From: Pyrenochaeta sp. MPI-SDFR-AT-0127
Lineage: Eukaryota; Ascomycota; Dothideomycetes; Pleosporales; Cucurbitariaceae
Length of the DNA: 64,000 nt
Assembly: GCA_020747015.1 (NCBI GenBank)
Contig: JAGTJM010000021.1
Coordinates: 310,001 to 374,000 of the forward strand
Direction: 5' to 3'
In this document: in pieces, positions 57,549-64,000 of the stretch
Layout: each line of letters begins with the position of its first letter
Position numbering within the stretch: position 1 is the stretch's first letter
Notes under the pieces: model-generated
Told to the model about the DNA's origin: nothing
Seen by the model: only the letters and a program-made list of their open reading frames with translations
The model's database searches: none
Translations under genes and position numbers: made by a program

Positions 57549-60500
57549 ATGATGAGTACAGCCAGCGACTTACCTCTTGTCAGCGGCCACTCGCACCCAA
57601 ATCCGCTTGCCTCGCATGCCCCCGTGCTGGCCAATATGAACGATGCTACGCCCCAGCTGCAGCATTCGCAGGCCGCGCCGTCCCCACGTCCCTCCACCTC
57701 TGCCGCCCCCAATGGCTCTCCTCCCCGCGCAGACATGGAGGAACAGACCACGAACGCCCGGCCTGGCTCAACACAATCCGCACGGCCGGCTTTCATGCGC
57801 GCGAGAAGCGACTTTGGACCCCGCCACTCCGCGCTGGGCCCAGAGACGGCTGATGAGGGCAGCATTGATGGGCATTTCAAGATCCGCCATGGCTGGGACG
57901 ATCAACTGAACTCGGAGGAATACAGCAACCTGCTAACCTCGGTGCGCTGAATGCTAATTGCTGGCCGGTATGCACAGAGAAGCTGACTCCCTGCTCCAGA
58001 ATTTCTTCATGTACTACACGGACAAAAAACACGAGACTGGCGGACACCCCAAGAGCGAGGATTGCGCATTCCCGGTCCAAGAGTGGCGCATGCGAGACAG
58101 GCTCAAAACTGTGTCTGCAGTCCTTGCCCTGTGCTTAAACATCGGTGTCGACCCTCCGGACGTGATCAAAACGAACCCCTGCGCCAAGGAAGAGTGCTGG
58201 ATAGACCCTACCGTCACCTCGCAGACACCCGGACACACCCCAATGAATCAGATTGGGAAGGCGCTCCAGACACAGTATGAGCAACTGAGTATGCGCACAC
58301 GATATAAGCTGCTGCTCGATCCTACGACAGAGGAAACCAGAAAGTACACGTCCACCTTGCGACGCAATGCTCGCAATGAGAGAGTGCTCTTCCACTATAA
58401 TGGACACGGTGTTCCAAAGCCGACCTCTTCGGGCGAGATTTGGGTCTTCAACCGGAACTATACCCAATACATACCTCTGTCGCTCTACGATTTGCAGAGC
58501 TGGATTGGTGCCCCAAGTTTATTTGTTTATGATTGCTCTGATGCTGGGCTTATTATCAGCAACTTCAATAGATTTGCTGAGAAGCATCAGACTGAATTTG
58601 AGGAAGCGCGAAGACGGGATCCGAGTGTCGAGTATGTCGACTTCAGTGACTGTATCCATCTAGCGGCTTGTAGAGAGAGAGAATCTCTCCCTACAAATCC
58701 AGAATTGCCTGCAGACATCTTCACTTCCTGTCTCACGGACCCCATTACTATGGCAGTGCGATTCTTCATACTACAAAACCCACTTCCTAGCAAAGTGAGT
58801 CTGAAAGACGCCCATAATATTCCCGGGAAGGTCTCCGAGCGTAGAACGCCCATTGGTGAATTAAACTGGATCTTCACAGCCATCACCGATACAATCGCCT
58901 GGAACTCTCTGCCAAAACCCTTGTTCAAGAAGCTGTTCCGTCAGGACCTTATGGTTGCTGCGCTATTCCGTAACTATCTTCTTGCACAGCGCATCATGCG
59001 TACATATCATTGTCACCCTGTCTCACATCCCGAGATCCCGCAGACACACGACCATCCACTCTGGCGTAGCTGGGATCTTGCTGTTGAGCTGATCCTGGCC
59101 CAACTCCCTGATTTGCAAGCGGAAGCACGTGGCGAAAAGGACTATATTTACAAACACTCCGAGTTTTTTTCAGAGCAATTGACTGCTTTTGAAGTATATC
59201 TGACACAGGGTGCTGTGGAGCAGAAGATACCAGAGCAGCTACCCATTGTACTTCAAGTTCTTCTTAGTCAGGTCCACCGGCTTCGTGCACTTATTCTCCT
59301 CTCAAGCTTCTTGGATCATGGTCCATGGGCAGTGAATCTGGCGCTGAGTATCGGTATCTTTCCGTATGTGCTCAAGCTATTACAGTCACAAGCAAATGAA
59401 CTCAAGCCCGTCATGGTCTTTATTTGGGCTCGTATACTTGCGGTAGATCAGTCTTGCCAGGCTGACCTTCTCAAAGACAATGGCTATCAGTATTTTATCA
59501 ATATATTCAACCCGAACTCTGGTACGTTTACCTTCCGTCGGCTTCGTCTCATTGCATGCTAAGACAACGCAGGTATTCCCATCCAGAACGCGAGTGAGCA
59601 TCGTGCAATGTGTGCCTTTATTGTGTCTATGTTCTGCAAAGACTACAATCAAGGGCAGCGGGCATCACTAAGCCCAGACCTTGTGGAGAGTTGTCTCGAT
59701 CACCTCAAGGATATGCAGAACCCTTTACTCAGGCAGTGGTCATGTTTATGCCTCAGCAAGCTCTGGGTCAACTACGAGGAAGCCAAGTGGGTGGGGATCC
59801 GGTGTATGGCGCACGAAAGACTCTGCGAGCTTATCGTAGACCCCGTTGCTGAAGTTAGGGCCGCGATGCTGCATGCATTAACCTCCTTTCTCGGCATCCG
59901 AGATGTCACCGCCCAGGTCGCCAACATTGAAGAGTCAATCGCATCTATGATTCTTGTCATGACAATGGACGGTAACAGTATGGTGCGGAGAGAACTACTC
60001 ATCTTCTTCTCTACTTTCGTTGCTCGCTACAAAACCAGATTCATCGTCGCGGCTTTTGAGCATTTCTCGCAAGAAAGCAACAGTGCCACTTCGACACAAT
60101 TGGAAGATCGAAACGGCGATGGTCTTTACATGAAACTGCGAGCAACAGCAAACGGAAGTTCGATTGGATCGAGCTCTTGCTCTCAGAATACCATATATTC
60201 TGCGATATGGAAGGAAATGTTGGTCATGTCGGTTGACCCACATCCCGAAATTGCCAAGGATGCCGGAGTTGTCGTCGACTACATTTTGATCGCTCTCATT
60301 GAGTCCTCGCTCGCCAAATTTGTACAGCCACATCTTGAAGAAGCTCCTCAAAGTGTGCCGACTACTCGCCCTATACGCCGCACACAAGAAGAAAGTTTTA
60401 CCCCACAGAAAGTTTCTAACCCCCCTACGCCGACCAAGGAATCCAGTTACTTGTCTCTTTTCGGCGGGTTGCGAAAGTCTACTAGTGTTGGTGCATCGCT

Positions 60501-62013
60501 CAAGAGCCTTTGGACCAGCCATGACACATCTCAGAAGCCGACTGGACGAGCAAAGGCCGAGGACCACCATATCTCTTCTGTAGATTCACGTCCTCAAACC
60601 CCGGAAAAGTACCATGTCGAGGAAGAACCTAAATCACGAGGTTTCAAGCCACGAAGCCTAGCGGAGAAACCAGAAATCCCCCTGAGGAGCGTGTTTTTTG
60701 ACTGGTCTGTGGAATACTTTCGCGAGCCACAAATGAAGCCGACGGAGGCTGATGAGCCAGGTAGTACTGACTATAACGGTCGGCTATGGCGAAGAAATCG
60801 TAATGATAAGATCATTGCAGAGACACAACCTTTAAAGGACATTGCTGTTTCCAATCGTTGGGACGTTCCTCGAGGCTACTTTGATAACCTCAGCCAACCA
60901 CAAAAGATGTGTTTCCATCAATTCGAGGACCACCTTGTCGTAACTGACAATCGGGACACTGTTAATATTATTGATTATTCTAAAGCTGTCAGTAGGATCA
61001 ACTGTTTTTCCAACGGAAATCCCCTGGATTCGAAGATAACAGAAGTTCGATTCATCAACGAAGATGATCAAGCCTTGTTAATGACAGGTTCTTCTGACGG
61101 TGTCATCAAGATTTTTCGTAATTATGATCGCAAGGGAGAGACGGAGCTGGTAACTGGGTTTCGAGCTTTGACTGATCTTGTTCCAAGCAACAAGAATGCC
61201 GGGCTCGTGTTTGACTGGCAGCAAGGGCGGGGGCTAGTACTAGTTGCAGGAGATGTCAAGGTCATCCGGGTGTGGAACGCTGGGACTGAAGTATGCACAA
61301 GCGTAAGTCATGACAGCTGATCGTGCATATACTGTAAAGCTGACACCCTTAGGACCTTCCGGCGCGATCTGGGTCTTGTATTACGTCGTTGACATCAGAT
61401 CAAGTGGAAGGTGATGTTTTCGTCGCCGGCTTTGGTGACGGTGCTATTCGGGTCTACGATCAACGCCAGAAACCCGCCACCGCTATGGTCAAAGTCTGGA
61501 AGGAACACAAGCAATGGATCACAAACGTTCATCTACAACGGGGCGGACAGCGTGAGCTTATAAGTGGCTGCCGCAGCGGAGAGGTCAAACTATGGGATAT
61601 TCGCATGGACCAGAGTGTGAAGACGATTCAGGCGACGACTGACCATCTGCGGACTCTCAGCGTGCATGAGCACGCGCCGGTCTTCGCAACGTAAGTTCTG
61701 TGCGCCTATAAAGCTTGGAGGGCATGCTGACTCCTGCAGTGGAACACAAAAACATCGTGTCAAGATTTTCAACATTAACAACGGGCAGCCCGTGTCGTAC
61801 TTCGAACCCTACTCAGGCTTTCTTCGCGACCGCTCCGCCCCTATTTCTGCAACAGCATTCCACCCCCATCGCCTAATGATCGCCGCTGCGGCAGTACACG
61901 ATAATCACGTCAACATCTTCTCATGTCATGAGCCCAGACACCCGACCGTCAAGACAGTCAAGTTGTGGGACGGCAATGTGGCAGCCTCGAGCCGAGCATC
62001 AATGCATAGCTGA
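57549..62013 (+). CDS. KOG1: TORC1 subunit Kog1 / Raptor
   Basis: Exons 57549-57941, 58000-59521, 59573-61302, 61353-61690 and 61740-62013 give 1418 residues. After a disordered start comes the Raptor N-terminal conserved domain (about 130-330): FFMYYTDKKHETGG, LALCLNIGVDPPDV, RVLFHYNGHGVPKPT, SLFVYDCSDAGLI. It has a caspase-like fold, and His and Cys stand at the dyad positions. HEAT-like helices follow (LPIVLQVLLSQVHRLRALILL, NPLLRQWSCLCLSKLW). The C-terminal third is WD40 (VFVAGFGDGAIRVYD, LISGCRSGEVKLWDIRM). Raptor presents substrates to TOR kinase. The intron-1 acceptor was chosen because the nearer CAG leads to a stop. Confidence 0.95.
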
Positions 62014-62405
62014 GGGATATATAGGATATTGTAAGCCTCTATTGTGACGAGAGTATGCAGAGGCCTTTGCTGGCCACATTGGATTTTGCTTGGCACTTGG
62101 GTCATTCGTCAGGTTTGTAAGCATAGCGATTGGTATTGATGCAAACTTGGGGCGTTCAGTGTGGCTTTGAAGGATAATTCATAATGATAGAATTTCGGAC
62201 CTTGACAGTTTATGAAGGATTTGCTAGGACTCTATTCACTTCTTTGTGCCAGCGACCTGTGTGGCTGACTTAGCGATGACGCCGCGGGGGTTCTGATTCA
62301 TCGTGCCTACCCCCACTCTAGAAATGTAAATTCAGTCCATCGACCACAACAGGTGCATGGATCGACCCAAGACAGCTTGCAAGGCCTCTTCTATAACACT
62401 TCGTA
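62014..62405. other. Intergenic region between KOG1 and the aspartyl-tRNA synthetase relic
   Basis: About 390 bp, no gene seen. It holds the KOG1 3' region and what remains of the relic's promoter. Confidence 0.5.
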
Positions 62406-64000
62406 ATGAGCGACGCTCCGCAGCCAGAACCGCCATCCAAGAATGCACTGAAGAAAGCCTAGAAGGAGAAAGAGAAGGCAACCAATGCCACCTATTGTTG
62501 CCATAGGCACTGCTTACATGTACCAGGCGGAAAAAAAGGCTGCAGCCAAAGCTCGCGAGCTCACTGAATGCATATAGCCAGCTCCCCCTCTGCGGTTCCA
62601 AGGACTTCAAGCCCACAGGCACGCCACGCACAAACCTTGTCGATGCTGCCGATAATGAAGACAAGGAAATCACCTTCAGATGCTGGGTTGGCAATGCGCG
62701 TGTCCAATCAGCGAAGCTCGCATTCCTGACTCTGCGCCAAGGTCTTCATACCGTCCAGGCTGTAGTCGCCGTCAGCGAGACTCTGAGCAAACAGATGGTG
62801 AAATTCTGCGGCAGCGTCAGCACTGAGAGCACCCTTGTAGTCGCTGGCTTAGTCAAGCGTGTTCAGGAACCAATCAAGAGCGCAACGATCAAGGACTTCG
62901 AGATTCATGTCCAGAAGCTGTTCATCGAGGTCAAAGCCGAAGTGCCGCTGCCACTGCAGGTAGAAGATGCAGAGCGACCACTGCCAAATGACACAGTGGT
63001 AGATGAGGAGCAGACGCAAGAAGAAGGTGGTGAGCGTCCGCTCGTTAGTCTTAATACCCGGTTGAACAACAGGACGCTCGACTTGAGGGCCAAAATCAAC
63101 CAATCTATTTTTGTGGTCAAGAGTGGCGTATGTGCATTATTCCAAGAGTTCCTGTCCAAGAAAGGCTTCGTCCTCGTTCACACACCTAAAATCTTAGGCG
63201 CAGCATCTGAGGGAGGAGCCAACGTCTTCGAGCTCAAGTACTTCGACCGAAAATCTCGCTCAGTCGCCGCAATTCTACAAGCAGATGCTCATTGCCTCTC
63301 GTTTCCAAAGAGTCATGGAGATTGGACCAGTATTCCGTGCAGAAAATTCCAATACTACACGCCACCTGACCGAGTTCACTGGGCTTGATCTGGAGATGGA
63401 ATTCCAGGAAAATTATCACGAAGTTATGGGTGTGCTCGAGGACTTAATGCTGTTCATATTCGGAGAGCTCAATGCGCGATACAAGAAGGAGACTGAGCTC
63501 ATTAGAGGCGTCTATCATGTTGAAGACTTTAAGCTGCCTGAATCTGGTAAAGTCCCAAGGATACCATTTCAGGTGGGGATAAAGATGCTCAGGGAAGCTG
63601 GAGAGGAACTCGGTGACTATGATGACCTGACGTGAGTTTAGTGCCTTACGTCTGATCGTAAATGTTGACGCAGTGAAGGACACCCCAAGAGAAGCTTCTT
63701 GGTCGTCTCGTGCTTGAGAAGTACAATTCGGACTTCTACACGCTTGATCAATTTCCTCTCTCGATTCGTCCAGCGTACACGATGATCTCACCCATCGATC
63801 CTTCGCTGTCAAACTCGTACGATATGTTTATGCGAGGACAGGAGATTTGCTCGGGCGCTCAGCGTATTCATGATTCCGCTCTGCTTGCTGAGCAGATGCG
63901 CAAGCATGACCCACCAATTGATCCAACCGGTGCTGAGACCAAGGACTATGTGGACTGCTTCAAGTATGGATGTCCGCCCCATGCTGGAGGAGGTTTCGGC
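62406..64000 (+). pseudogene. Broken copy of cytosolic aspartyl-tRNA synthetase (runs off the window)
   Basis: The sequence follows cytosolic AspRS closely from the start (MSDAPQPEPPSKNALKKA) through the anticodon-binding part (ARVQSAKLAFLTLRQ, PLPLQVEDAERPLP), LVSLNTRLNNRTLDLRAKI and the catalytic core (RVMEIGPVFRAENSNT, HLTEFTGLDLEMEF, then SNSYDMFMRGQEI and YGCPPHAGGGFG). It has at least four lesions: a TAG stop at 62460 where relatives have Gln, a frame change near 62565-62575, a frame change near 63250 (short loss after FDRK) and one near 63680. The first intron's donor appears lost (GC instead of GT). A later intron at about 63634-63673 is still present, so this is not a retrocopy. It is a decayed duplicate unless sequencing errors are at fault. 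Confidence 0.75.

Noticed and set aside
1..64000. CRISPR arrays, bacterial operons or viral genes
   Set aside because: None seen. All supported genes are intron-bearing or eukaryotic in type.

Overview
The window reads as nuclear DNA of a filamentous ascomycete (Pezizomycotina; Dothideomycetes is possible but only a guess). Genes are closely spaced on both strands and carry several short introns each (mostly 45-90 nt) with GT(A/G)xGT donors and CTAAC/CTGAC-like branch sites. The gene set is fungal: carotenoid genes of the carRA/carX/carB type, a Rac GTPase, Tea1, Kog1, CENP-T, CENP-O, a fungal annexin and a DUF5321 protein. Short AT-rich stretches hold decayed gene remains, as expected where repeat-induced point mutation (RIP) operates.

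Layout. 1-132 is the end of a ZZ-zinc-finger gene. 394-6136 holds PDCD5, VMA22 (minus), SURF1, CENP-T (minus) and CMS1. A GC-rich 1.3 kb upstream region leads into RAC1 (7499-8365). Then come a UBX-domain gene, CENP-O (minus), the acetyl-CoA transporter AT-1, a 2-Cys peroxiredoxin, a double-telobox Myb protein of the Teb1/Tay1 type, a large annexin (minus), an F-box-like gene and GPI2 (minus). 25655-33080 is a carotenoid cluster: bifunctional lycopene cyclase/phytoene synthase (minus), a CarX-type cleavage dioxygenase (plus) and phytoene desaturase (minus). 33081-38950 is gene-poor, with a secreted protein carrying two CBM18 modules and an AT-rich relic of a Doa1/PLAA-type PUL domain. 38963-51136 holds a coiled-coil protein, a GH43 glycosidase, VPS5, a hot-dog thioesterase, a DUF5321 mitochondrial protein and an unknown gene. 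51939-62013 holds TEA1 and KOG1, divergently transcribed. The right edge is a broken copy of cytosolic aspartyl-tRNA synthetase.

Most unusual signal. In three unrelated genes (Teb1/Tay1-like, GH43, thioesterase) no single GT-AG intron gives a protein that fits its family. In each case the frame and the conserved residues are restored if a 50-51 nt inner intron is removed first from between the G and T of the donor of an outer intron. This is the architecture known as a [D1] spliceosomal twin intron (stwintron). The three have nearly the same total length (185-191 nt).

Functional links. The carotenoid trio would give beta-carotene and, through the CarX-like enzyme, retinal. No opsin or CarT-type gene is visible here. 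CENP-T and CENP-O are both inner-kinetochore (CCAN) parts encoded about 7 kb apart. Gene models were built by eye from splice signals and family fit, without transcript data.
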